A stretch of DNA of 57,729 nucleotides, from positions 1 to 57,729 of the IMG/VR virus record IMGVR_UViG_3300008261_000142; one strand, 5' to 3'. The stretch is from a virus. Numbering within the stretch: position 1 is the first letter of the stretch; every line of letters begins with the position of its first letter. The notes below the pieces were generated by a model. The model was not told the origin of the DNA, searched no databases, and saw only the letters and a program-made list of their open reading frames with translations. Shown one piece after another: positions 31,741 to 40,430 of the stretch. Made by a program: the position numbers and the translations under genes.

Positions 31741-33167
31741 TGACAGACCCGAAGGATGTGTTTGGTTTCATCGGCATGGAGTCGGTCCCGATCTTTGAAT
31801 ACAAGATCGCCGACATCAGGAAGGCTCTCACGCCTTCGATGGTCTCGAATCAAGGCCGAGCGGTCGGGCGTGTCATGCGACCGATCAACTTTGATGCTGC
31901 CCATCAGACCACGATGGCGGTGACGACACACGCCGTCTGCATCGCCACCAAGCGAGATGCCATCGTCGGCCTCGGCTTTGAGACCGAGGAAGAGCGGGTC
32001 GCACGGCAGCGAAAGAAGGAGCTTGACGATCAAATGGCCGCTTTGACCGCTGCTGCAGGGCCGCCTCAGGCCCCCGCAGCCGCTAAGAAGCCGGTTTCGA
32101 CCGCCAAGCAAGAGCATCTTGGCGAAGAGGAAGAAGGTCTTCAAGAGCTGCCTGAAGATGTCGAAGGCGAGATGCTGACGGGTGCCCGTCCCAAGAGCAA
32201 GGTCTCGGAGATCCTCGACCCTCTGTGCGAGGACGGCTTCCAGTCCCTCCTTGATCAGGTTGGTGAGGACTACGAAACCACCGGCAACGGCTACATCGAA
32301 GTCGTTCGTGAGGGAGACGACGGCAAGATTGTCGCTCTCTGGCACATGCCTGCGGGCGCGGTCTCGGTGGTCAACGAGGACACCAAGCCCCTCACGCACT
32401 TCGAGGTCGACGACTACGGCGGCACGCTCAAGTACGCCAACTTCGGAGATGCCGGCGCGATGCGCGCTCGTCTGCAATCGCAGCAGAAGCAGATCACCGA
32501 GCTGATCCACTTCAAGTATCCGACGGCGAAGAATCCCAAGTACGGCATGCCTGGCTGGCTCTCGTGCGTGCCGTGGCTCGAGCTGGCTCAGATGCTGGTT
32601 CAGTACAACTTCGACTACTTCCAGAATCGAGCCGTTCCCGACCTCCTTCTGATGATCACCGGGGCGAAGGTTCCTCCGGCGGACATGGAGAAGCTGACTA
32701 GCCAGCTGAAGATGACCGTCGGTGCGAACCAGCGGTTTCGCACGGTTGTCGGCAACATCCCGTTCCCTGAAGCAAAGGTTCAGCTCGATCGGCTCAGCTC
32801 GGACAACCGCGAGCGTTTCACCGACCTCTGGCAGACGATTGAACTGGAGATCGTCTCGGCTCACCGAGTGCCGCCTCTACTGGCCGGCGTTGTTCTTCCT
32901 GGCAAGATGGCTGCTGCGAACGAGCTGCCGAACGCTCTGATCGCGTTCCAGACGCTGTACGTCGCTCAGCATCAACAGGTCTTCGAGCTCAAGCTCGGCC
33001 AGACCTTGGGCATGGCCGGCATCGGCCTGCAGCCGACAGACTTCCTGCTCAAGAAGATCACTGACTACTACGACATGGGCCAGGTCGAGACGATGTCGCG
33101 CATGCGCGAGACGGCTGTCGAGGCTCAGGCTCGTGGGAGGGATTTGAAGGATGGCCTCGAGGACTAA
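31740..33167 (+). CDS. Portal protein, PBSX/SPP1-like
   Basis: About 475 residues. It starts at the ATG at 31740, overlapping the previous stop. Portal signatures include FQSLLDQVGEDYETTGNGYIEVVR, the LIHFKYPTAKNPKYGMPGWLS block, LVQYNFDYFQNRAVPDLLL and the HRVPPLLAGVV...AANELPNALIAF stem region. A Pro/Ala/Lys-rich linker with acidic stretches lies at about 105-145. It forms the dodecameric vertex through which DNA is packaged. It is on the strand opposite to the capsid genes and 26 kb from the large terminase, an atypical arrangement. Confidence 0.9.
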   Translation: MTDPKDVFGFIGMESVPIFEYKIADIRKALTPSMVSNQGRAVGRVMRPINFDAAHQTTMAVTTHAVCIATKRDAIVGLGFETEEERVARQRKKELDDQMAALTAAAGPPQAPAAAKKPVSTAKQEHLGEEEEGLQELPEDVEGEMLTGARPKSKVSEILDPLCEDGFQSLLDQVGEDYETTGNGYIEVVREGDDGKIVALWHMPAGAVSVVNEDTKPLTHFEVDDYGGTLKYANFGDAGAMRARLQSQQKQITELIHFKYPTAKNPKYGMPGWLSCVPWLELAQMLVQYNFDYFQNRAVPDLLLMITGAKVPPADMEKLTSQLKMTVGANQRFRTVVGNIPFPEAKVQLDRLSSDNRERFTDLWQTIELEIVSAHRVPPLLAGVVLPGKMAAANELPNALIAFQTLYVAQHQQVFELKLGQTLGMAGIGLQPTDFLLKKITDYYDMGQVETMSRMRETAVEAQARGRDLKDGLED

Positions 33168-33702
33168 GCCGACCCTAAAGCTGCGCCTTGCTGCCGAGGA
33201 GCCCAACTCCCCGGCAAGGCAGGTAGCCATCGTGCGCGACATCGCGCAGCTGGCGCAGCAAGCGATCATCTCGTTCATCCCGACAGTTCAGTACGGGCGA
33301 CTTCGCAAGTCGATTCGATTCATCGCCACGCGCGATCGAATCATCATCTACTCGTACTACTACTGGGCAAAATTCGTCAACGACGGTCGAAAGGCAGTTA
33401 AGGGCGACCCGCTGCTGATCTACTTCAAGGATCCAAGTAAGGACCCGCGAATCTCTCTCGACTATCCAAGAAAGCCGGGGGATATTAAAAAGCTAACTAA
33501 AAAGCAGTTCAAAAATGCTCGCGCTAACGACGAGCTAATCATCGTCAAAAAGGTCGGGCCATCGAAGCCTCTACGGTTTATCGAGCAGGGCGTCGAGCTG
33601 ACCCGCAACGAGGTCCCGACTGCCTTTCGCCAGTTCCTACGCGGCTCGGTTAAGAAGATGATCCGCCGGGACACCAACAAGATCACCGTAGTGATCGGGT
33701 AG
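33151..33702 (+). CDS. Neck / head-tail connector, HK97 gp10-like
   Basis: 183 residues, overlapping the portal end by 17 bases, with GGAGGGAT ahead of its ATG. The pattern TVQYGRLRKSIRF...YSYYYWAKFVNDGRKAV...KPLRFIEQGVELT matches HK97 gp10-like tail completion/neck proteins (small, basic, YxxxVxxGT-like). It should link head and tail. Position after the portal supports this. Confidence 0.65.
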   Translation: MASRTKPTLKLRLAAEEPNSPARQVAIVRDIAQLAQQAIISFIPTVQYGRLRKSIRFIATRDRIIIYSYYYWAKFVNDGRKAVKGDPLLIYFKDPSKDPRISLDYPRKPGDIKKLTKKQFKNARANDELIIVKKVGPSKPLRFIEQGVELTRNEVPTAFRQFLRGSVKKMIRRDTNKITVVIG

Positions 33703-33705
33703 GCC

Positions 33706-34161
33706 ATGCGCTGCTTGCTCTCTGCTCTTCTTATGCTTGCGTCTTGCGGAGCTCTGCCAGACGAGGTCTCTGTCTCCGGCTTCAGCAGCGAGTACGACTT
33801 TCTGGGCGGAGACGATCTAAAAGGCCTGGGATCAGAAGACGGGACTTCAACAGGCGCAATGGTTACGGCAACCTACAAACTTAAGCCGACGCAAATTCAG
33901 ATAGTGCAGCAGCCAATACCGCCAATTCAAATTCCGAAGAACCTAGATGCCCAGGGGCTGCTGGAGACAGCTAGAGCCGAAGCAGATAAAGCGGTCAAAG
34001 GCGCGACAAAGGATTTTGAGCAGTTTTCGATCCAGAAAATTGAGGATCTTCTGGGAGTTCCAATAAGCAGCTTTACTTCGGGCAGCTTGCTAATAGTAGT
34101 GATCTTGCTGCTGCTCGTGCTTCTTCTCCGAAGGAAGAATCACTCAACCAAGCCCGAGTGA
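33706..34161 (+). CDS. Unimolecular spanin candidate
   Basis: 151 residues. The N-terminus is a lipoprotein signal with lipobox LASC (Cys14); the C-terminus is a single strongly hydrophobic helix (about 124-142) followed by RRKNHSTKPE. The middle has a Pro/Ile/Gln-rich stretch and a helix. A lipid anchor in the outer membrane plus a helix in the inner membrane is the defining design of u-spanins, which fuse the two membranes in the last step of lysis. It overlaps the convergent resolvase gene by 22 bp. An adhesion-like lipoprotein cannot be excluded. Confidence 0.65.
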   Translation: MRCLLSALLMLASCGALPDEVSVSGFSSEYDFLGGDDLKGLGSEDGTSTGAMVTATYKLKPTQIQIVQQPIPPIQIPKNLDAQGLLETARAEADKAVKGATKDFEQFSIQKIEDLLGVPISSFTSGSLLIVVILLLLVLLLRRKNHSTKPE

Positions 34162-34685
34162 ACTAGGTCTGCGCCAAATCGGGCTAGGCCGATCGCATCG
34201 GTCACGTGCTTCCAGTCGGAGTTCTTCAAAGCAGAGGCACCGACGACCTGCGCGATCTTGCTGCATCCTGCAGGCCGGCAGTACTCGCGCTCTTCGACGG
34301 CTAGGATGCCGTAGTGCTGGAAGATGCGCTTGTGGTGGATCGGCTTGGGGACCTGACCCTTCCACTCGCGGGGAACCGGCAAGCACAGCTTCGTGGTCGG
34401 GCAGACGGCTGAAAGGATGCCGAGAATGCCGCCTGCGACGTGGGCAAGCTTAAGAATATCGGCAGGAGGTGCCTTGCCCTGATAATGGATTTCTTGCGAT
34501 TCTACTACCGCTATTTCGGCTGAGCGAATAGTAGGGATTGCCAGCGAGGCGTTTCGAAGCATCTCCGAAACAGAGCCGCTAGAGCTGCGGACAACGCCGA
34601 CAGCATAGATCGTGTGGCGGTCGGCAAGAGCCCAAGCAAGAGCCTTGGTGTCCGGATCGATGCCAAGAGCTAGAGGGTTAGCCAC
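34140..34685 (-). CDS. RuvC-like Holliday junction resolvase
   Basis: 181 residues with an RNase H-like fold: LALGIDPDTKALAWAL supplies Asp10, AVVESQEIHYQG supplies Glu62, and HVTDAIGLARFG supplies Asp163 (with His160). This order fits RuvC-type resolvases that cut branched DNA before packaging. The start is GTG with GAGG seven bases upstream, overlapping the kinase end by 16 bases. Last gene of the replication operon. Confidence 0.75.
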   Translation of the reverse strand: MANPLALGIDPDTKALAWALADRHTIYAVGVVRSSSGSVSEMLRNASLAIPTIRSAEIAVVESQEIHYQGKAPPADILKLAHVAGGILGILSAVCPTTKLCLPVPREWKGQVPKPIHHKRIFQHYGILAVEEREYCRPAGCSKIAQVVGASALKNSDWKHVTDAIGLARFGADLVHSGLVE

Positions 34686-35233
34686 TTCTCTACCTCAAGA
34701 AGAAGGTCGGAGGTCACTTTGTGCTTCAGCTCTTTGATGTTCGGGCAATCGTTGTCGAATTCGACGAAGCCGATGCTGGGGTGGTCCCATGTCGACCGGC
34801 TGTCTCCATGGTAGGAGCAGCCTCGGCGGGACAGGCGGATCTGCAAGATGTTGCCCTTGCCGACATGGGCAAGGACTGGCACTGCCTCAGCCAGAAAGCC
34901 GCTATCAGTGAAGATCGCGACCTTCTGCCGCTCCTGAGTTCGACGAATCACCTGCTCAACGGCACACTTCCCAAACACATCGTGCCCCCAGAGCGGCTTG
35001 GCAAAGCCTTCGGAGTAGCGGATGGCTACCTGCCGAGGCGTCCTGCCCAGCAACTTTGGGTGCGGATGATCCTTCTCAACCGACTCCATGCGAATGTCAA
35101 AATTCTTGTGCATGAAGTCGACGATCGGCTGAGCGAACTTCTCAAGACAGGAGTTGGCGACGCTCTCCCAGAGCATCTTGCCAACCGTGTCTTTGCCGCT
35201 GCCGGGAGGGCCGTTGAGCAGTAAGACTTTCAT
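34670..35233 (-). CDS. Nucleotide (deoxynucleoside monophosphate) kinase
   Basis: 187 residues starting at the ATG at 35233, one base after the previous stop. It has LLLNGPPGSGKDTVGK (Walker A, Lys14) at the N-terminus, a lid-like Arg-rich region (SRRGCSYHGDSRS) and LQIRLSR, as in phage T4 gp1-type and adenylate-like kinases. Likely supplies dNTPs for phage DNA synthesis. The substrate cannot be fixed from sequence. Confidence 0.7.
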   Translation of the reverse strand: MKVLLLNGPPGSGKDTVGKMLWESVANSCLEKFAQPIVDFMHKNFDIRMESVEKDHPHPKLLGRTPRQVAIRYSEGFAKPLWGHDVFGKCAVEQVIRRTQERQKVAIFTDSGFLAEAVPVLAHVGKGNILQIRLSRRGCSYHGDSRSTWDHPSIGFVEFDNDCPNIKELKHKVTSDLLLEVEKWLTL

Positions 35234-35234
35234 C

Positions 35235-35540
35235 TCACCAAGCTGCGCTGATGCCGAACTTGTTGCCCTCAAGGACGCGGATGCGAACCTTGAACTTGGC
35301 CTTCGGGTTCAGCTTGCCGAGCGAGCGGTGCATCGCAGCGTAGACCTGGCTGCGGTAGCGAACGATGTCGCGGTCTGCCGGGACCTCGAACACGACAGCC
35401 TTGTTCGGATTGTCGGCTTCGTACAGGGCCTTGGCGATGGGATCGAACTGCGAGGCGCGGACCTTGCGCGGAGCGACCTTGAGATCGTCGATGTGGACGA
35501 CAGAGACGGAAACGGGCTTCTTCACGGTTTTGGTTGCCAT
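35235..35540 (-). CDS. Small replication-operon protein, unknown
   Basis: 101 residues, basic, with a DADRDIVRYRSQVY-like helix and a beta end (KAKFKVRIRVLEGNKFGI). It overlaps the polymerase end by 19 bases and precedes the kinase by one base. A DNA-binding accessory is plausible; nothing more is visible. Confidence 0.55.
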   Translation of the reverse strand: MATKTVKKPVSVSVVHIDDLKVAPRKVRASQFDPIAKALYEADNPNKAVVFEVPADRDIVRYRSQVYAAMHRSLGKLNPKAKFKVRIRVLEGNKFGISAAW

Positions 35541-37672
35541 ACAGAAAGACGGTTGTTGGAATCGAAGACTGCTTCAGCCTTCTTGTTCCATCGGTACATC
35601 AGTGCCGGCTCTGCGCCGACCTTGACGCGGCTCATGACCTGGGACATTCCCTCGCGCATGACTCGAGCGACTTCGTAGGCTCGCTCATGCATGAGATGGT
35701 CTTCAGGAATCTCGACGATCACCTCGTCATGAATAAACGCGACTAGGTGACAGCCAAGCAAACAGCTCTCTAGGCTAGCGTCGTGCGTTGCTCGCGCAAG
35801 ATTCCAGAGAGATATTTTTGCTCCTTCTGCGGTAGGAGTCTGCAAAGCAGCACCGTTTGTTGCCTCGGTATACATGCAGTTCCGACGGATCATGCCGTGC
35901 GGGCTTGCGTACACATACCGAGGATCCTGCGGGGAAGACCACTCAAGATCCTCGCACTGGCTGCTGACCCAGTGAAAGTACTTCTCCATCTCAGGGTAGG
36001 TGCGCTTCCACTGATCCTTGAGGGACCGTGCAAGCTCTTCGGCAGCCTGAGGACTACCGGCCATCTTCACGATGTCGACACCGAAGGTGCTCTTGGCGTA
36101 GCCGATGAAACGAGCCGCCCCTAGCCCACCAGGGAATCCAAGGCCGGTGGGCTTGGCAAGCGTTCTCCACTTGTCGTACCTCGGCCTGTCGGTCTTCTTG
36201 AGAGCCAGGAAGCTTTCGTAGGTCACTCGGCCCTGAAGATCAGGATCGAGAACATCCGCGATGCCGGCACCGAGGTAGGCGTGCGGGTCGTAGCCGGCGT
36301 TGATCTTCTCGGCTAGGACGCTTTCGTCGAACAGGTCGAGGCACTTCTGAGCGACGCTGACGAGCTCGATGAAGTTGTAGTCGACCGAGCAGAGCACATG
36401 GCCTGGAGTAGCCACGTAGGCATGACGCACTCGAGGGTCTATCTGCTGGATGTTTACTGCTGGGTAGGCAGGCTCCTTGTCCTTCTTGCTGTTGCCAAAG
36501 CTGCTGGTGCGCCCGGTCTTCTTGAGAATGTCGTACTTCGGGTGGACGCGCCCTGCTCGCATGCGCGGCAGTTCGGTAGTCACCAGCTTTCGAATCTCGT
36601 TGCGGTCAATGTACTCATCGATGCCGGAGTCGAGGCCCTTCAAGGTCTCCTGCATCTCTTGGTCAGTAGAGACCTGTCCCGACTCGGTCATCTTGGGATC
36701 GATGCCGGAGTTCTTGCAGACTTGCTCGAAGAGCTGCTTGAGCTTGGTCGTGTCGTAGCTCGACTCCTTCGGCTCGGTGAACCGGATGCCCTTCTCCTCG
36801 AGAAGGGCGCGGTGCGGTTCCCAATTGATCGGAGAGAAACCCAAGGTCGAGACAGCTCTCGAAAGTTGGCTGCCGTAAGGCTTCGAAGCCACTGAGGGTC
36901 GAAGGATCCCCAGCTCTAGCAGCCGTCCGTAGGCAGGAGCAACGGTCCCATCGGGAAGTTGGATGGTCGCGTTCTCGTCGTACCTCTTCGAGAGCTCTGC
37001 AAAAAGCCGTTCGACCTCCTCGTGATCCACGGCAAAGCCCCAGCAGCTGGAAAGCTGTAGAGCAAGCGCGGCCCGAACGCTGATGCTCTGAGCAGCCAGA
37101 GCATCGTACGCTTGCTGCTTGTTGCGGCTCTCCTGGGCATGGAAGAGTCGCAGGGCATTTACCGCGTCGGCAAGAGAGTAGGCGAAGGCTTCTTGCGGGT
37201 ACTCCTTGGCCGGCAAACCTTTCAGGGCGATGTAGTTTGACCGCCAAGCATCCTCGTCTTCCTTGTCGGCAGACCGATCGATGTTGAGGTACCTCTTCTC
37301 CAGCGTAGCTTGGCTGAACGACAGCTTCTGCTTTGCGCCGTTCGGGAGAGTCTCGTACTCGAGATCGCCGGTATCCGCGAGCATCAACAGCTTCTCGCGA
37401 ATAGAGAGATCCTGAACGCGGGCGTCTTCGTAGGCCTGCCACACAAGCGGGGCTAGGCTAGGTCGGTGAGCAAGCACCACCGACATGTCGAATGCGATGT
37501 TGGTATTGACCTGCTCACTGCTCAAGCAGTGGGCAAGGATCTCATCAAACTCGGGCTCGCACGCGGCTACCACAAGCCTGTTGCCGTCATCGTCTGCCAT
37601 CGACAAGCAGATCGGCTCAGGTGCGAGGTTAGAGGGACCGAAACGATCTGTTTCGAGATCCCAACTAAGCAT
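35522..37672 (-). CDS. DNA polymerase, family A, with 3'-5' exonuclease
   Basis: 716 residues. The exonuclease has Exo I WDLET (Asp5, Glu7), Exo II NIAFDM (Asp62) and Exo III Y165-SLAD169. The polymerase has motif A SVDYNFIE (Asp431, where DYSQIE is usual), motif B RTLAKPTGLGFPGG (Lys507) and motif C HDE (648-650). Aligned with E. coli Pol I, the position of Phe762 is Leu511 and that of Tyr766 is Gly, so the O-helix is atypical. It replicates the phage genome together with the primase-helicase. The ATG is preceded by a structured leader and a short overlapping upstream ORF (37665-37724). Confidence 0.9.
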   Translation of the reverse strand: MLSWDLETDRFGPSNLAPEPICLSMADDDGNRLVVAACEPEFDEILAHCLSSEQVNTNIAFDMSVVLAHRPSLAPLVWQAYEDARVQDLSIREKLLMLADTGDLEYETLPNGAKQKLSFSQATLEKRYLNIDRSADKEDEDAWRSNYIALKGLPAKEYPQEAFAYSLADAVNALRLFHAQESRNKQQAYDALAAQSISVRAALALQLSSCWGFAVDHEEVERLFAELSKRYDENATIQLPDGTVAPAYGRLLELGILRPSVASKPYGSQLSRAVSTLGFSPINWEPHRALLEEKGIRFTEPKESSYDTTKLKQLFEQVCKNSGIDPKMTESGQVSTDQEMQETLKGLDSGIDEYIDRNEIRKLVTTELPRMRAGRVHPKYDILKKTGRTSSFGNSKKDKEPAYPAVNIQQIDPRVRHAYVATPGHVLCSVDYNFIELVSVAQKCLDLFDESVLAEKINAGYDPHAYLGAGIADVLDPDLQGRVTYESFLALKKTDRPRYDKWRTLAKPTGLGFPGGLGAARFIGYAKSTFGVDIVKMAGSPQAAEELARSLKDQWKRTYPEMEKYFHWVSSQCEDLEWSSPQDPRYVYASPHGMIRRNCMYTEATNGAALQTPTAEGAKISLWNLARATHDASLESCLLGCHLVAFIHDEVIVEIPEDHLMHERAYEVARVMREGMSQVMSRVKVGAEPALMYRWNKKAEAVFDSNNRLSVWQPKP

Positions 37673-37724
37673 GAAAGACCCCGACGCGATCTTGGGGTTG
37701 CTGGGGAGCGGGAAGCATGAACAT
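37665..37724 (-). CDS. Possible leader peptide upstream of the polymerase
   Basis: A 19-codon ORF starting at the ATG at 37724 and ending at TAG 37667-37665, overlapping the polymerase ATG by eight bases (ATGCTTAG). The product would be MFMLPAPQQPQ then DRVGVFHA. The polymerase start has no clear ribosome-binding site, and the region is covered by a 15-bp inverted repeat, so translation of this ORF could open the hairpin and deliver ribosomes. Eight-base overlaps of the same kind recur elsewhere in this genome. Speculative. Confidence 0.35.
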   Translation of the reverse strand: MFMLPAPQQPQDRVGVFHA

Positions 37725-37754
37725 CTCTCTACGGGTCAGAAGATCGCGTCGGGG
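37679..37754. promoter_or_regulatory. 15-bp inverted repeat in the polymerase leader
   Basis: CCCCGACGCGATCTT (37679-37693) is exactly inverted as AAGATCGCGTCGGGG (37740-37754), with 46 bases between. In the minus-strand RNA the 3' arm ends seven bases before the polymerase ATG. It could control its translation or serve as a protein binding site. Confidence 0.6.
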
Positions 37755-37768
37755 AGGTGTACGAAACA

Positions 37769-37786
37769 CCCCCGATTTCTCGGGGG
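37769..37786 (-). terminator. Hairpin with GAAA tetraloop, probable terminator
   Basis: In minus-strand RNA: CCCCCGA-GAAA-UCGGGGG, a perfect seven-pair stem with a stable GNRA loop, followed by UGUUUCGU. It follows the gene 37805-38335 by 18 bases and precedes the polymerase leader. The U tract is short, so termination may be partial. Confidence 0.55.
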
Positions 37787-37804
37787 AAGGGTCTTCAGCC
37801 GGGT

Positions 37805-38335
37805 TTAGTCGGCCTTCGACGTGTCGATCTTCAGCGACGCCAGAACCTCCGGCGGCACGTTGTTCTTCACCTCATCGCCCGACCAGCGGCGACGAGCCTT
37901 GATGACGGTGAACGGCATACCACGCTGCTTGGTCGTGATGATGCGGTTGTCCCATTCCACGTAGAAGCCGGTCATCGGCTGGTTGGCCGAAGCGAGCTGG
38001 TCACAGAATTCCTCGGTCACCTGATCCTCTCCGACCCCGGTGATCGCCTTAACAGCGGCCTTCAGGGAGGGCATGGTAGTGTCCTTGGTCAGCTGCATCA
38101 GCCAGCTCACGTTCTCGCCGACGCGATGCGCCCCCTTCGGGTCGTTCGCTGCAGCGGAAGCGTCCAGAACGGACACGATCGTCATCTCGAAGATGACGTT
38201 CGGCACGCCCTGACGGTTCTTGCTAGTGGTGAACCTCCGGATGTAGGTCAGGTAACGACCTCCACGGAAGTACTCGCTCTCTCGGGATGCCTTGGCGGCA
38301 CTGATGCCCGCAAACGGGCTCTTGCTATTGCTCAT
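37805..38335 (-). CDS. Possible single-strand DNA-binding or recombination protein
   Basis: Starting at the ATG at 38335 (overlapping the helicase end by 11 bases) it has 176 residues; an earlier Met lies deep in the helicase gene. A helical, Ser/Ala-rich start is followed by YLTYIRRFTTSKNRQGVPNV and several beta strands (EMTIVSVLDA; GFYVEWDNRIIT; MPFTVIKARRRW), consistent with an OB-like fold. It lies between helicase and polymerase, a usual place for SSB or recombinase partners. Not confirmed by a clear motif. Confidence 0.4.
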   Translation of the reverse strand: MSNSKSPFAGISAAKASRESEYFRGGRYLTYIRRFTTSKNRQGVPNVIFEMTIVSVLDASAAANDPKGAHRVGENVSWLMQLTKDTTMPSLKAAVKAITGVGEDQVTEEFCDQLASANQPMTGFYVEWDNRIITTKQRGMPFTVIKARRRWSGDEVKNNVPPEVLASLKIDTSKAD

Positions 38336-40430
38336 TGTTTCCTTGGAATCTCTCGCGCAACAACTGCTGTTGACGAGCTGTGAGAAGGGTAGCTTGGGCT
38401 CCTGCACGAATCAATACTTCGCTTCCAAAAGTTGTGGGCATCGGGTTCCACGAAGCGATCAGTACCTTTCGAGGCGAGTTCATCGTCTCTCGAACGTAGA
38501 TCGCGTCGTTGAGGATGGCACCCAAGGCCATTCGATCATGGTCTGAACTAATCAGCGTGGTGATGACGACCTCATCAGCGGTCTGGCCCTTGCGGTGAGT
38601 GCGCCCGATGGCCTGCTCCATCGAGAGCTCGTTTACCGGCAGCTGCGCGAAGATCTGATCGGTCATGAACTGCAGATTCTTGCCGGTGCCGTGAGCAGCG
38701 ATCGAGCAGATCAGCACCTTCTTCTTGCACCGATCAGCCGCTCCTTCGGAGGTGAGAAAGTCGTTTGCCTGCTTTCCAGCAGGGCAGTGAACGACATCCA
38801 CGCCCGCAGCCGACAGCTTCTCGAACAGCCAATCGCCCATGACTTGGTGCCAGTACCACACGATGCCCTGATCGCGTTCCTTGGCCCAGCTGATCGCCTT
38901 CTGGATCTTGTAGTCGCAGACTCGCATCGGGACCGACTGCCGCTCAATCCGACCTTGGAAATCAGCAGACTCCTTGAGCCTCCAAGCGTCGTAGAGCACG
39001 GTGCCGACATCCCTAGAGCCGTGCTTAGCCATGCTGGAGCCGACCAGCATCGGCGTGTCCAGACCGGGGCGGTGAGGGTGCGACGAGAACCACTGCCGCA
39101 GGACCCGGTGGTACTCCTGCTGCAGGCGATGGTACTCCCTGCTACGGGCAAGAAGATCCTCGGCGAAGGCTACTGAGATGTTGCGGCTCTCGGAGACCTT
39201 CCCTGCATCAGGCCAGACCAAGGCGTTGTAGATGCCTGCCGTCAGCTCGTTGTTGCACTTCCAAACCTGCATGGCGTGATCGAGCTCGTCTCCGCTTGGA
39301 GACACCCAGTCGTTGTTTAGCCGGTCTAGAAGGCTGGTCAGGTTTGCGCCGCCTTCAGAGGCCATCCGGTCAGCTTGCAGGTTCTCGACAACAATCGAAG
39401 TGCCGAGCGCATCCGGCGGGGAGGACACGACGCCAGGCGATGTCAAAAGGCGATTCTGGAACGCATGACGGAAGCCAGGCACATCGAACTGCAGCTGAGT
39501 CGCCGGGAAGTTGTCGTTGCTCCAGTTGATCAGCGGGCGTAGCGGGCCTGCAGAAGTGCGAGGCTTGTGCCACTCTTCGGTGTTGGCTTGCTCGCTGTCC
39601 AAGGTCGCTGCCCACTCCTGCACCATGTTGGCTTCGAGAGGTACTGGAGCACCTTGGCCTAGCGACATCATCAGGAGGTGCGCGTAGTCGTTGAGCGACT
39701 TAGCAGTCATCGTTCCCGAAAGGCAGATGCACTTCGGGCGGTACTTGCGCCAGTAGGTGCGGATGCGCTTCGTGCGCGCCGAATCGCGGTTCTTCAGATG
39801 GTGCGCCTCGTCGAAGATCATCAGCTCGGGGCGGATCTTCTCCAAAAGCGTGTAGCTGTCCTGAGTGGAGAGCAGCGAGTACGGAATGATCCAGCACCCC
39901 CTGCGACCGCCTGCGAGCTCGAGCCGCCTAGCAGGGCTCTTCCCACCCATCTGGTAGAAGGAGGTCCCTAGAGGTACTCGGCGACGCGCCCAAGCGATGT
40001 CGTGGTTGACCAGCTGGCTATAGACCTGACTCGGCACGAAGAGGCAGATGCGCTGGATGCCCTGCTCGACAGCGATGCCGACGCAGCGCAGCGAAATCAG
40101 CGTCTTGCCGCCACCGACTTGAATCGGCGCGAATAGGCCACCAGTCTCGATGAAAAACTGCAGTGCCTCGACCTGCACACGCTGCAGACGGAAGCCGTCC
40201 TCGTAAGCCTGCTCTTTTACATGGACTCGTTGAAGAGCATCGACCTCGGCATCGCTGAGCGGCTCTGCGATGGGAAGAGAGCAGATGCGCCCGATCTCTG
40301 TCTGTTCTTGCGGGCGATCCTGCATGACTCGAGACACGACCCAATCCATGCCCTGAGCCGGAGGCGGCGTAGGGACAGCTTCAGACGGCGAAGAGCCTCT
40401 GGCAAGAATGGCGGCTACACGGGGATCCAT
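38325..40430 (-). CDS. SNF2-type helicase
   Basis: 701 residues of a superfamily 2 ATPase. Walker A is VGGGKT (105-110), DEAH box 207-210, motif III SGT (238-240), and near 605 SMEQAIGRTHRKGQ is the QxxGRxHRxGQ motif VI of SNF2-like enzymes. Insertions lengthen the region between the two RecA lobes. Such proteins in phages move along DNA during replication or recombination. It overlaps the methyltransferase end by 16 bases. Confidence 0.85.
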   Translation of the reverse strand: MDPRVAAILARGSSPSEAVPTPPPAQGMDWVVSRVMQDRPQEQTEIGRICSLPIAEPLSDAEVDALQRVHVKEQAYEDGFRLQRVQVEALQFFIETGGLFAPIQVGGGKTLISLRCVGIAVEQGIQRICLFVPSQVYSQLVNHDIAWARRRVPLGTSFYQMGGKSPARRLELAGGRRGCWIIPYSLLSTQDSYTLLEKIRPELMIFDEAHHLKNRDSARTKRIRTYWRKYRPKCICLSGTMTAKSLNDYAHLLMMSLGQGAPVPLEANMVQEWAATLDSEQANTEEWHKPRTSAGPLRPLINWSNDNFPATQLQFDVPGFRHAFQNRLLTSPGVVSSPPDALGTSIVVENLQADRMASEGGANLTSLLDRLNNDWVSPSGDELDHAMQVWKCNNELTAGIYNALVWPDAGKVSESRNISVAFAEDLLARSREYHRLQQEYHRVLRQWFSSHPHRPGLDTPMLVGSSMAKHGSRDVGTVLYDAWRLKESADFQGRIERQSVPMRVCDYKIQKAISWAKERDQGIVWYWHQVMGDWLFEKLSAAGVDVVHCPAGKQANDFLTSEGAADRCKKKVLICSIAAHGTGKNLQFMTDQIFAQLPVNELSMEQAIGRTHRKGQTADEVVITTLISSDHDRMALGAILNDAIYVRETMNSPRKVLIASWNPMPTTFGSEVLIRAGAQATLLTARQQQLLRERFQGNNEQ

